Assembly (NCBI GenBank): GCA_033030425.1
Contig: JAUFSD010000024.1
Location: forward strand, 496,001 to 560,000
DNA from: Verpa conica
Taxonomy: Eukaryota; Ascomycota; Pezizomycetes; Pezizales; Morchellaceae
Direction of reading: 5' to 3'
DNA length: 64,000 bases
Shown here: positions 1-12,800 of the stretch, piece by piece
Position numbering within the stretch: position 1 is the stretch's first letter
Layout: each line of letters opens with the position of its first letter
Translations under genes and position numbers: made by a program
Notes under the pieces: model-generated
The model's database searches: none
What the model saw: the letters and a program-made list of their open reading frames with translations, nothing else
What the model was told of the DNA's origin: nothing

Positions 1-829
1 GATGTTCCAAACAAGAACTCTAGCCCTAGCCTAATTAGCGGAGATGTGTCACTAAACTCTCCACGGTGGAATCTGATACATCAAGCAGCAACCTCAACCC
101 TTAAGGATGAGGAGACTGTCCAGTCTTCAAAATGGCAGAACTTCAAGCAGCCACTTCCGTTGATATTGCAGATCTTTTCAGAGATGACCGAAAAGAACGA
201 AGATTTTTGGTTCAAGGCAGTACCATTTTTTGTGAGAAGAGAATACCTAGAAGGGACAGTTCTATTTCGGCGAGGGGTAGGCAATACAAACATATCTTAA
301 AACAGGGTTCTTGTTCCCAGGCTAAACTTTTATAGGACAAATCTACCGAGTTTTATCTTCTGGAAGAAGGCATATTCGTCGCAGAGTATGACCTGGAGCA
401 GGGTAAATTTTCTGAGAGTATAGTAGCTGGTAAATTTGTCCAGAGTGGAGCTCTATATAATTATTTTTAACAAGGGCTAGGGACCACTTGCGGGGAGTTG
501 CCGTTCTTTTCTGAAACACACCGAACTGCCAACATGTTCGCTGAAAAATATACAGTGGCGTGGGTGCTTGATGAAGGCAACTGGCAATTACTACAAGATA
601 AGCAGCCAGATGTAGCCAAGGAACTTCTGAAGCTGTCGTTGAAGCTTACGAGCGAGCGTATGGGAGCTATTACCAGGTATTTAGTGCCCCACCACCATTT
701 CAATTATTATCTAGTTATCATTCGCTATCCCGCATGTTATCCCATACCATGTGGCCTTCAAATTGTTTCACAATAAGCTAACGGCACAAAAACCTGTTCC
801 ACAGCTACGTCTTGACGAGTGCTGGTTAA
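1..829 (+). CDS. SulP-family anion transporter, C-terminal part (5' end outside window)
   Basis: Proposed join(<1..276,336..429,481..676,805..829); about 196 residues are visible and the stop is TAA at 827-829. What remains is a cyclic-nucleotide-binding-like fold with motifs VPFFVRREYLEGTVLFRRG, FYLLEEGIFVAEYDL, TCGELPFFSETHRTA and ELLKLSLKLTSERM, ending TSYVLTSAG. From memory this matches the C-terminal domain of fungal vacuolar SulP/STAS transporters of the yeast YGR125W (Vsb1) type, which place a cNMP-like domain after the STAS domain. The membrane and STAS parts would lie upstream of the window. All three introns (59, 51 and 128 nt) have GT..AG ends and close the reading frame. The family is fairly sure; substrate and membrane location are inferred only. 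Confidence 0.82.
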
Positions 830-2800
830 TGGAACTGTATCGACACAATAAGGCTCACCATCTAAGAAACATTAGTACTAGGGCTAGTGATAGGAGGTAG
901 GGGGAGTTGATTAGTAGATATAATTAGCAAATAAAATGGGAATATATGGACAATCACGATGAATATTTCCGTTTGGGTTCTTTCATTGTATATCATGGGG
1001 TCCATGGGTCACCTTTACTACACATAGTAGGGTTTATTATCAAAATAAATTCTTATAGCATCGTACTTACTGTGGGGCTTTCGCGGGCATTACATTTATT
1101 ATATTTTTTACTTTTTATTTTTAAATCAAGGAATATTTTATTTCTGGGTGCAAAACCAAACATGCAGTTATAAACTATAGCCTAACCATGGACATTGCAT
1201 TGCGTATATAGTTTGGTATCCCTTGGGTCGGCGTAGTTAACCTAACGCTATAGAAGGGGTGCATATTTATGTACTTGTTTGGAAAACTGGCCGTTGGCAT
1301 TCATGTAATCGCCGACGGTTAACGGTTATTTTCCCCGCCGATCGCTAATGTGGCGGTTTATGAGTGTACTAGTACAGTCACACCTCACTATAAGAAAAAC
1401 CTTGCTGTAAGAACCTTTTTCCAGATCCATTTGGCATTCTCCACACTAAAATTACCCTTTATATAAGGGATGTCTTCGGAAAACGTAGTATAAGCAACGA
1501 AATTGGGTGAATACTTGGTATTTCTTATAGCGAGGTGCAACTGTATTTTTTCAAAACTTTCGATTACGTTTCCACAGCGGGTCCAGGCGATTTAAACGGG
1601 CGCTAGCGAGGAGCAGCCAAGACAATATGTCCGTGCCCGAGACCCCTGTAACAACCCATAGCCAAATCCGGGTATGGGAAATTAAGAATGGGCAATTCTC
1701 CAGTGCGCAGAGCGGTATATGGACAGTTGAGGTTAGTGTAAGCCGCCCTAGAATTAAAAAAAAACAGCACAGAAAGGTACCAAAATACAGTGCCCCAAGA
1801 GTGCTATACATTGCTATGGTCCATCTGCGTGCATTATGTCATGTACGTTAGGAGTAGGTACCAGACTGGCAGACATACCAGTATCTCATCCTAAGGTTTA
1901 AAAGGGAGGGTGAATGTGCACATATGGCTCTGAAAACCTGCTTTGAATAATGCGAGGATGGATGCACGAGCCAAAAGCGTTTCCTTGCATCGCCGATACT
2001 GCTACCGGGTGGTATATCTGTTTTGCTTTTTGCAAGCGCCTTGCCTAGCCATCTTAGCCTTTCTCTTACTGGTGAGTTATTCTGTACTTTGGGTCTGGTT
2101 CGTTTGGTTCGTGCATGACAAGGACTAGGAAGTACCCCTGGTAGGTGTAGCAATTAGACCACCTTGATTGGGCTAGGCTCTCAGCCTACGCGATTGGGCC
2201 GTGATGCGCAACGGAAAGACCCTGACCTTAGTCAATAAAATAATGTCTTGGCGGGAAGTAAAAACAGTGCAATCTAACATCCATATCCTAAAACATGAGA
2301 TTGTTGTGGTGTGTGCGTGAAGTGTGGGTGGACAGATGAGCACGCGAGAAAGATAGATGAGAGCGCATCCAACCTCCAAACAAAGCCTAGTCAGTAAAAT
2401 CGAGTGGATGAAACAAAGTCATGCGATCAGTGAATAGAGTAAACATATGAAGGATACCTAGGCTAGTAGAGGGTGTCAAGAGGAATAAGATTCGGCAACG
2501 TAATCTCGTGTCTGCCCACCAAGCTTATTGCTCATTTCCATATGTATGGAGTTTGTCTGCCTCCACTCTCTATCTTTCTCGGACAAATAATCTCTTGAGG
2601 TAGAAAGTACAAAGCTATGGCTGGGCACCCTGCGCAATATTACTTGAGACGGTGGGCTAACGGTATTAGGGTATGGTAGGATAGAGGGTTTTTTTTTTTG
2701 CTATGCTAGTTGAGAGCGTGTGCTGGGTTGGCTGGAGGGCTGGAGGGCTGGCTCGTTGGTTGGGGAGCCCTGCTTGCCCTGAAACTCGGCCCTCTCATGT
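830..2800. other. intergenic region, no gene seen
   Basis: About 2 kb between the transporter stop and the leader of the PH-domain gene. Short open frames on both strands overlap each other and show no recognisable motif or spliceable continuation. I see no tRNA-like or other RNA structure. Confidence 0.6.
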
Positions 2801-2805
2801 GCTCC

Positions 2806-2898
2806 CCCTCCTTTACTACTACCTTTCTACATTTCTTCTTCCTTCTTCTTCTTCTCCTCTCCTCCTCCTCTTTCCCCCTCCTCTCTTCCACACCAAGT
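2806..2898 (+). promoter_or_regulatory. long pyrimidine (CT) tract upstream of the PH-domain gene
   Basis: A run of C and T, rich in TTCTTC and CTCCTC repeats, lies 150-240 bp upstream of the start codon at 3043. CT-rich tracts just upstream of transcription starts are common in strongly expressed genes of filamentous fungi. The promoter role here is inferred from position and composition. Confidence 0.55.
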
Positions 2899-3042
2899 GT
2901 ACTTCTTGCCTTTTCCCCTCATAACGTTCATACTAAATCACAACCGCTCTTTTCTATCTTTGCTAGTTGTATCTGCCACCCCTTTGCAGAAGTAATACTA
3001 GATACATTCTTAAACACCTACACTCATCGCATTTTAGCTACA

Positions 3043-5134
3043 ATGTCTGATCCAGTTAAGCCAGAGGAGAAGTCAGCTGTTCTCGAGCCACCTAAGGTTA
3101 CCGAGGAAGTTCCTACCACATCAGAGGTAGCCCCAGCAGCTGGGGTGGATGAAGTTACTCCAGTAGTCGCTGATGCGTCTGCTGAGGAGTCAGTGGCTAC
3201 AGAAGAAAAAAAGGAGGAGAAGCCAGAACCGAAAGAGATCACTCACGGCACTCTTGCCAAGGCCCATGGCGGACTTCTTGCGTAAGTTAGATTATAGCAT
3301 TCTAGATTACTTGGTATAATATGCTAATAAAATGCCGGTAGTTTCTTCAAGCAAAAACGGTTTTTTTATTTCCAGGATGAGCCTATTTCTGAGGATAAAC
3401 TGAAGGTTTACCTTCATAAAGATGCATCTTCTCGTTCCACAGCTGCATATGCTAGCCAGACAGGGAAGGGGTTACTCCTTTACTCCAAGACAGAGGGACA
3501 GAAGGAGGTTCCTCACGGTATCATCAAGTTGGTCAGTAATCTGTATGGTTGCTTTAATTAAAATCGCAAAATCTAATTTATTTTTAGGCCGATGTGACAG
3601 AGGTCGTACCAACTGGAACTACAAAGTTCGTCTTAAAACTCGCTACGCAGGAGCTTCACTTCGAGTCCCCTGCTGCTGAACGCGATAGCTGGGTATTCAC
3701 CCTGAACCATAAGATAAATGAGGCCAAGGCCACTTCAGAGGAGATTATCAATTCTGAAGGGTACAAGACTGCTTTCGAGAAGCTTAGTGAGTTACCACTC
3801 GTATATCATGATTAGATAGATATCTAATTACGAGCGTTTTTTAGCCAAACCTACCACAATTGCTACTGCCAAAGCGCCAGAAAAGATTGCGGAGCCCAAG
3901 GAAGTGGAGGCCGAGGAGGTGAAGGATGCAGAGGCCAAGCCCGAGAAGGATGATATGGTTTCAACACCTAGCGAGGAAGAGGCTGGACCTGCCGATAAGA
4001 AGGCTGATTTTAGACGTTCTCCTTCCAAGAAGAACAAAAGGACTTCTGTTTTTGCTTTTCTTGATAAGAAGAAGAAACCTGAGGAGAAGAAGGAAGATAT
4101 TGTCGAGAAAAAGGAGGAAGAGCAAAGGGATGACGCTAAGCCCATTGAGCAAGAGGCTGTTGCTTCTACTGTCGTAGGCGAAGGTTCATTTAATCTACTC
4201 TATTATTATGAATTTGCTATTAACAGATTAAGCTTCTACAGATACCCCTACAGAGATTAAAGAGGTAGGTGAGGCCGACGATATTGAGAAGCCTGCAGAG
4301 CCTGCCACCGCTCCTAAACCCACTAAACGAAACTCGATCTTTGGTGCTTTCACCCGCGAGAAGAAAGAGAAAGAGGCGGTTGAGGAAGAGAAAAAAGAAG
4401 AGGTTAAAGCCGAGACTATTGAACCCACTGAAGTAGTTGCAACTGAAGTCAAGCCTGTTGATGTACCTACCGAAGTCACTGCAGAGAAGTCACCAGCATC
4501 TGCCTCGTCTCCTCCTAAACCTAAGTTCTTCCCTAGCTTCTTCGATAAAAAGGAGAAGGGCCCTGTTACAAAGGTAGCTGAAAAGGTAAAGGTTACCCAC
4601 TACTAGTTATTATTTGATGTCCACTAAGACGTTTAGGAATCCGAGCCCAAGCCTATTGAAGTCACAGAGACCCCGGCCGAGACCGCCGAGACTACCCCTG
4701 CCGTTGCTATTGACGATTCAGCTGCTCCAGATGCAGCTAGTCCTGCGACAAGCCCTAAAGAGCAGAAGCGGAAATCCAGCTTCTTCTCTTTTAACAAGAA
4801 GGACAAGAAGTCAGAGGATGTTAAATCTGATTCTGAGGATACTGAGCCAACCCCGAAGTCAGGCTCAACCTCACCACTCCCCAAAGCTGGTACTGGAATC
4901 TTGGGCTTGATGCGCAAGGCTAGCAAGTCTACAAAGCATACCGGAAAAGAGCCTGAAAGCAAAGAGGTTACTGCTCCTGAGACCGTCGCTGAGGAGCCTG
5001 TGCAGGTCCCTGCCGCAACTGAGGGGGCAGGCACAGTGCCAGCAGAACCCACTGCACCAGCTACTACCTCCATTGAGGATATAGTTCCAGAGGCTGTCAC
5101 TGTTAGCCAGCCTCCAGTTCAGGCCGCCGCTTAA
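3043..5134 (+). CDS. PH-domain protein with repetitive Lys/Glu-rich C-terminal tail (Meu6-like)
   Basis: Proposed join(3043..3281,3342..3531,3588..3786,3845..4183,4242..4585,4637..5134), 602 aa. The start MSDPVKPEEKSA follows the pyrimidine-rich leader. Residues about 68-200 read as a PH-like domain (KAHGGLLAFFKQKRFFYFQD, TGKGLLLYSKTEGQKEVPHG, ERDSWVFTLNHKI), resembling Pezizomycotina Meu6-type proteins. The rest is low-complexity Ala/Glu/Lys/Pro sequence, probably disordered. Four basic-aromatic motifs recur in it: KRTSVFAFLDKKKK, KRNSIFGAFTREKK, PKFFPSFFDKKEK and KRKSSFFSFNKKDKK. A membrane or lipid-binding adaptor role is inferred from the PH fold. The fourth intron is least certain: its donor is GTTCAT and its acceptor could be at 4232 or 4241. 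The other introns are 51-60 nt and canonical. Confidence 0.83.
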
Positions 5135-6893
5135 ACCTCAAATAATCTCCTGATATGTCGGTATGAAATTTTCTTTGCTGTTTTGTTTCTGGATTTAGCG
5201 CTCTCCAAATCCTGTATCTTTACCTAATCGGCATCTCTTTTCATTTCTCACTCTTCAATTCGGTGATGCCAATGTTACTCTTTTCTTTCGTGTTTCTATT
5301 TTCTTTGGAAATTGTCGTCAACAGTCTGCAAACCCTCAATAGTCATGGCTTCTTGAGCTAAAGTTTCTATAGTTGTCATGACTTAATTTATACCCTCTTG
5401 TTTTAAGCTCGAACCACGAAGAAAAGCGTGACTCTAGGAACTATAATTTTTCCTTGTGTAATTTTTTTTTGCACCTTGTTCATTCTTACTCCCATCTCTA
5501 ATCTCCGTTAGTTGTTCTTTCATGGGCAGTACCTATACTAGTATTTAATAATTTGAAAGATCGTGTTTTCACTCAGAATGCATCTTATCTTAATAAGCAC
5601 ATCTCCACTAGTTATGTCTTTATGTGCAACCGATCCATCTATTTCGGTTGATATCTCACTTGGCAAATTAAAGTATGGTATGTTGTAGGAGTACTTAGTT
5701 TGCCCGTAATTCCGGGACGAGCTTCCGTTCTCGTACGGAGCTAGTGGGATCGCAAGCTTGAATTTGATATTATGACCCTGGTTTTTGCTGGTTGTTTAAA
5801 GGTTAGGACTGCTTGGTTGGCTATGTGAGCTCTGATCCTTTTTTACTACCGATTATATAGGGTCCTAATGAGGATGCGCTCACAGGCTCAAAGAAAATAA
5901 ATCTTTTCTGACATAGAGCTGGGTTGAAAGGTATGCATGCTAATGTACTTGTTTCTAAAAGTCCCAATAGGTTCTTATTATATCTTCTAGATTTTCTTCT
6001 CTTTAGTTCTACTAAGATAGATTTAGCGGGTCTGGCTTATTTTTATCACTTATACTCAGATATATTGAGGTTGTGAAGGCTTTAATTGCCATTGGAATAT
6101 ATGTGTTTATTTAGTGTTGTGCCAACTCCCAGAAGTATCAAAATAAATGTTTTGAAGAAGGGTTATTAACCGCATTTAGTAAGTATGGCAGATGAGTTTG
6201 GGAAAAAGGAGCAACTATTGTCAGAAGCTCAGAATATCTATTCTCTTATAAGAGAAAGAACTTTATGCTGGTGATTGATAGTTGAGGGAGGGCTCGTGAA
6301 TTCAATCGTTTAATAGGAGAGCCGGTCAACTTGGTTCGGTAATCAGGTTATGTATATGATATATAACATGCGCTTTGGGTTACTGAAGAAGGGTCTGTAA
6401 TAGTATTTTCATATACTGACGCCCCTGGAGCCATGTACACAAATGTCTGAGTGCTTTGAGATGCTGCGGCATGTAGTTTCCTAGGTCCTTGCCATTGGTG
6501 TATATATGTGACTTATGGGTTAGGTTCTCTTGGGTGACACTAGGGAGCCACTGTCAGGGTGTAAGCTGCATAGATTATAGGGGCCCTGTAAGTCCTCGTA
6601 ACCCGACTATACGATAACTAGGGGTGTTAGAACAACATCTCGTTCCCCTGCGGCTTATCTGGGCCTTACGTCTTTCAGGTAGTGGCTACCTGCTGCTTTC
6701 CGTTCTTGCTGGCTTTTGTTTGGACCTATTCCTCCCGCGTCCATCCCTTTTTACTTTTGGTTTCAACATCATCCTACTCTGTAAGAGTCTATCTGTGGTG
6801 ATTTTTGAACCTTACAGGCTCTAGATTATCCAACTCCGTACCTAGATTTGCTCATCCTAACTCTACCTATCGCTCTTTACTGGGGGGTACCTG
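5135..6893. other. intergenic region between the PH-domain gene and CCH1
   Basis: This should hold the 3' UTR of the PH-domain gene (T-rich just after the stop) and the promoter and leader of CCH1. I find no open frame with coding character and no repeat shared with the rest of the window. Confidence 0.6.
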
Positions 6894-9800
6894 ATGGCAT
6901 CAGGCAGCAATTCATACAGGCCACCCTCTCCAGAACCGATACCTCTGCAGGACCTGTCTCGGTCACGGAGAGAGAGAGACAGAGATGGATACGAAGATGC
7001 TGGCTTGAGTCTTAGTCCATCACGCTCGCGCTCTTTGTTGCGTGGGGGGAATTTAGGAGCTGAAATTGGTCGGAGGATATCAACACACAGAGCAAGGAAG
7101 AGCTATGACCGAGTACGAGAAGATAGTCCGCCACAGTTTTCTCCTCCGCCTGTGCCAACGATTCCCGACTTACAGGTTCCACGCTACGAAATTGGGGAGC
7201 AGTCAGATCTTCCTTCAATTTTCGAGGTCAAACAAGGGTTTACGGAGGCACTGGGCGATAAGAGTCGAAGGGGTAGCTGGCTACCACCACGGAGTGTGAA
7301 TGAACCTGTTTCTCCATGGGTTGCAGACGACGACGAACCCCCAGGAACATTTCCTAGTTTTGAGATCTCACGAGAGGATGATACTGCTTATCTCACCGAA
7401 CCGGCAAACATGCAGCCCATGAGTGGCTTCTCGAACCATAAAAAACAATTGTCGAGTCACTCAGTGAAGTTTGCTCCTGGGTCTTCGTTAGGAGATGATT
7501 TACATTCAGCAGCGGAGGAGGGTTTGGGTGGGACTGGGAATCGTTCTCGATCGGGGTCTGTGGCTTCTAGGTCTGGGTCGCTGTCTAAGAACCGCTCACT
7601 ATCGCCTGGGACCTCGCCTGTACGAAGAGTTTCGGTCGCTGTTCAGAACATGGCCCAGAGAGTAGTCAATGTAAGCAACGACCCTGAGGCTGTAGAGCAA
7701 ATCCTACGTCGACGAAGTTCGTCAAAATCTCACCGCGATGCACCGAGACGTCCTTCTGTCCCTGCTATCGAAATTCACCCACTCGATGATACAGAGCCTT
7801 CAGATCAAGAGGAGAAGCCCACTACACCTCTAAGAAGGTCTAATCGCCCGGACAATCGCCTGTGGCATATGCAGTCCAACCCTCTTAAAGGAAATACATT
7901 TCGCATATTTGGTCCAAACAATCCTATACGGCTTTTTCTATGTGATATTTTGGTTCACCCGTAAGCTTAGTTTTGCCAGTACACGTTGGAGTTTGTAGCT
8001 GACAGGATGCTAGAATGGCAGAACCTTTGATTCTGCTTTTGATTCTGATACAAACTATTCTTCTTACAGTTGACGCTGCGCCTAGTGTTTACAATGATCC
8101 TCGTGCTAAACGGTGGGGTACTTCAAATATTGATTACGCTTTGCTTGTACTTTTTATTATATATACGTAAGGTCTAGTATAAACTCTAGTTGGGATAAGT
8201 TCTAACGAATCGTAGCCTTGAAATTATTGCGCGCATGATAGTCTCAGGCGCCTTTTTAAATCCTCATCAAGCGAACGACCCTAGGGGAAGGGGTAACCTT
8301 CGCCGCCAAATTGTCGAAAAAAGCCAGAGACTATTTTCCCCTAAGCGGAGTGAATCCGTCCGGGCTCCTTCACCCGCACGGCGTGATGAGCCTCCTTCTT
8401 TATTACGAACAATCACGACTAATTTTCAGTTCGATGGCGAGCCAACAACTGTTCAAGCTCTTGCTCGAAACCGTATGGCAAGACGTGCATTCCTTCGTCA
8501 CTCCTTCAACCGGCTTGATTTTGTTGCGGTCGTTTCATATTGGATATCGTTATATCTTTGCATTACTGGATTAGAGGCAGAAAAGCATCTCTACGTTTTC
8601 AGAATGATGAGTTGTCTTCGAATTCTGCGTTTACTTGGAATCACCAGCGGCACTTCAGTCATTCTCCGAAGTTTGAAGAAGGCCGCACCCTTGCTAGTGA
8701 ACGTGGCATTACTCATAGGTTTTTTCTGGCTTATCTTTGCGATAATTGGGGTCCAGAGTTTCAAGAGCTCTCTTAGGAGGACTTGCGTTTGGGTGGATCC
8801 CGAAGGCATACAGGCGAATTACACGCAGGATTTCCAGTTTTGTGGGGGGTATATCAGTGCTACTACTGGGCTTGCGCTACCATATGTCTACTCAGACGGC
8901 ACACCGGGAGCTAAGAAGGCGAAAGGATACATTTGCCCTATGAACTCACTTTGTGTTGCTGATGCCAATCCCTATGGTGGAACTGTCAGCTTTGATAATA
9001 TTATTCAGTCATTTGAGTTGGTGTTCGTTATCATGACTGCAAACACATTTTCTGATCTGCTGTATTATGTGGCAGATAGTGACTACCTTGCGGCTGCTCT
9101 ATGTAATTAAATCCCACGACATTTAAGACAACACTGCTAACATTGCTTTTTTTAGTTTTTGCTTTTGGAATTGTCATTTTAGCGTTTTGGTTAGCTAATT
9201 TGGTAAGTGAAGTGAGTCCCCATATAAAGGTGATTCTAATCTAGCCTCTACAAAAATAGTTGATCGCTGTGATTACGACCTCATTCCAAGTCATTCGAGA
9301 GGAGTCAAGGAAGTCTGCGTTCGCAGCTGAGGATCAGTGAGTTATTTCTAGAACCTTAATGATTTCTGTAAGTCTGACAGTTCTAGTAGTAATGGATTGA
9401 ACAAGGATGAAGGAGTCAAGGTTAAAGAAAAGAAAAGCTTTATAAAGAGAGTCTATGAAGGAACTCAATTGTTTTGGGTTACTGTTATTGCCATTGGGCT
9501 TTTTTCCTCGACGTTCCGTAGTTCCTCAATGAGTAAAGATAGGGAGAAATTGATCGGTGGGTTTTTTGATTTGTTTGAATCATTTAGTTTAAAACTGACA
9601 GTATCGAAGACCGAGTTGAGTTAGGAGTCACTGTTATCCTTCTGGTTGAGATACTGCTTCGGTTTTTGTCCGATTGGCGCGGTTTCCGCAAGAGCAAACA
9701 GAACTGGACAGATCTAGTTTTGGTAGTGATAACATGCATTATTCAGCTTCCACGGATTCACAATTCTGGAAGGGTTTATGAGTGGTTGACGCTGTTTCAG

Positions 9801-12800
9801 ATTCTTCGGGTTTATCGGGTCGTTTGGGCGATTCCTGCTACACGAAATCTTTTGGTTGGTTTGACTCTGTAGCTCATTCTTGTCCACACACTGACCACAA
9901 TGGTGTTTAGTCTAAAGTTATTGGTAACGTATCTGGCTTAACAAATTTGATATTCTTTGTGCTACTCCTCACATTCCTATGCGCTCTGTTTGCGGTGCAG
10001 ATTGTTCGAGGAGATTTACCTGAGGAGTATCAAGGTGAAACATCACCAATAACATTCAATACCATATTTAACGCGTTCTTGGGGATGTATGAGATCTTTT
10101 CTAGTGAGAACTGGACAGGGATTTTATACATGGCTACCGATGTTCAGTCACAATATAACGTTGGGTGGATCACTGCTATCTTCCTCATTGGCTGGTTCAT
10201 CCTAGGGAATTGTAAGTTTGAAGCTGTCTAGTATTTTTAGTTTTTTAGTTTATAAATATTTCTGTTGCTGATAAGGGGTTAGTTATTGTTTTGAACATGT
10301 TTATTGCTGTCGTGCAAGAGAATTTTGACGTTACAGAGGACGAGAAAAGAATTTATCAGGTCAAGACATTCCTACAGAATAAGGATTATTCAGCTCCGAC
10401 GCAAGGAATATCTTTATCCAGCATATTCGGCGGAAAGAAGCGCCCTAAAGACCCCCACTCACGTCAAGCTGCGTTTGAAATGTTAACAAAGCAGGCTGTC
10501 GTCGAGTCATTCCTGGATGAAGGACAAATTCATAGCCGTCAGGTGTGTCCTACAAATTTTCTAGGTGTGTATTAATCTAACATAGTGAAGCCTCTCACTC
10601 GAGCTGCAGCTATCGATTTCTCTGCGGCTGTAGATAATGTGAACTCGGAGCAGAAGAAGGGACACAATCCATTCAAAAAAATACAGGATAAATTTTCCAA
10701 AATTTTCCAAGGAGACAAGGAGCCTAATCCGTTCTATTCTTTTCAGTATAATTCTCCCATGAAGGTGTACCCTGATTAGTTTATGTTAACCTCTATATAG
10801 AACTAGATCTGTTGCAAACCTTGCCCCAACTGCAATGGCCCAGGAAGTCGTGATGGAGGCAGAACAGCGGAAAAAGGCTCAGCGCGAGTACCTGAGAAAG
10901 TACCCCAACTACAATGTCTCATTATTCATATTTGGGCCCTCAAATCCTCTGAGACGCCTTTGTCAAAGAATGGTTGGACCTAGTCGTGCTCATATCCGTT
11001 ATGATGGGCTACCTCCATACACACCCTTTAGTTATGCTTTTTCTATCGTAGTATACTGTGCTATCGTTACTATGGTCATAATAGCTTGCGTGACAACTCC
11101 ACTTTACCAAAAACAGTACTTTGAGACTCACGGGAGTTCGCTCAAGAACTGGTTTACCTTTTCAGACCTGGGCTTTGTTGCCCTTTTCACCCTAGAGTCG
11201 GTTATTAAGATCATCGCAGATGGGTTGATCTGGACTCCAAATGCTTATCTTCGGGGTTCTTGGGGTGTTATTGACTGTATCGTGCTTATAACTCTTTGGA
11301 TTAGTGTTGGAACATCTCTACGAAATCAGGGCGAGATCTCCAGGTCAGTCGGAGCATTCAAAGCATTACGTGCTCTTCGTCTGCTCAATATCTCTGGAAG
11401 TGCACAAAATACTTTCCACTCCGTCGTCATTGTTGGTGGCAAGAAGGTTCTTTCTGCGGCTTTTGTCTCCCTAAGCTTGATCATTCCATTCGCCATTTAT
11501 GGGGTAAATCTTTTCGCTGGGTTGATGGATAGTTGCAATGATGGGTCTAGCGATATTACGAACTTATCGGATTGTGTCTATGAATATTCTAGCTCACCGT
11601 TCCAGTGGGACGTATTGGCCCCGAGGGCAGTAGATAACCCATATTTCAACTTTGATAACTTTGGAAGTTCGTTGTTTATTCTCTTTCAAATTGTGTCTCA
11701 GGAAGGATGGACTGGTGTGATGTTTAGTGCCCAGAGTATTGTTGGGAGAGGTTTTCTACCACCTGTACTACTAACATCGTATAATTATTGTGACTAATGA
11801 ATTATAGGAAAACAACCTCAACCGTTCGCGTCTGATGTGAACTCCATATTCTTCCTCGCTTTCAATTTGCTTGGTGCTGTCTTTGTCTTAGTGAGTAGCC
11901 CGTTCCCTTCCTAGTAGATAAAGACTATGAAGTTGAACCTTGCCAGACATTGTTCGTATCAGTTTTCATGCGCAATTACACGGAACAAACTGGGGTTGCC
12001 TTCTTAACGTCAGACCAAAGGTCATGGCTAGAACTCCGGAAGCTACTCCGCCAAATTCGTCCGTCTAAGCGCCCAAATAAGGGCTCGACTTCAGTCTGGA
12101 AGAACTGGTGTTATGCCCGTGCTACACATAAGCATGGATGGTGGCAGAGAGCACTGACTGTTGTTTTGATTCTCCATGGCGTGCTTTTGCTTATTGAATA
12201 TCATCCGGCCCCTCCTGGACTAGATCGTGTGAGAGGTAAATGCCATCCTTGGATACCTAAATAAGTACGGAGGCTTATTACGCTTATAGATTGGGTTTTC
12301 CTGGGGTTTACATCTATTTTCGTTATTAATTTGTTAATCCGAGTTATTGGGTTGACTTGGAATAATTTCCTAAAAAGTCGATGGGATATCTACGCGCTGG
12401 TATCTGTTAGTGGTACATCAATTACGACTGTGCTCCTGCTTGCTGGATATGAAGAGCGCACCTTTATCCAGCTCCAGAAGCTCTTCCTTGTTTCGGTGAG
12501 TTATCCATCTTATAGTTTTTTCTTCATTTCATTGAGGGCTGACCTTCGAAATTAGATTCTTATGATGTTAATTCCTCGAAACGACGATCTCGATCACTTG
12601 TTTAAGACAGCAGCGTCAGTTAACCCTTTTCACTTTTAGATTAAGCGGGTATTCTAATGTATTTGTTAATCTAGGGCATCTTTAACCGCAATTGGTAGTT
12701 TGATGGCTACATGGTTTGTTTTATTCTTGGTCTATGCCATTGCTCTCACACAAACATTCGGTAAACTTCCCTTACTCTAGGCTATTTCTAGGGGCTGACT

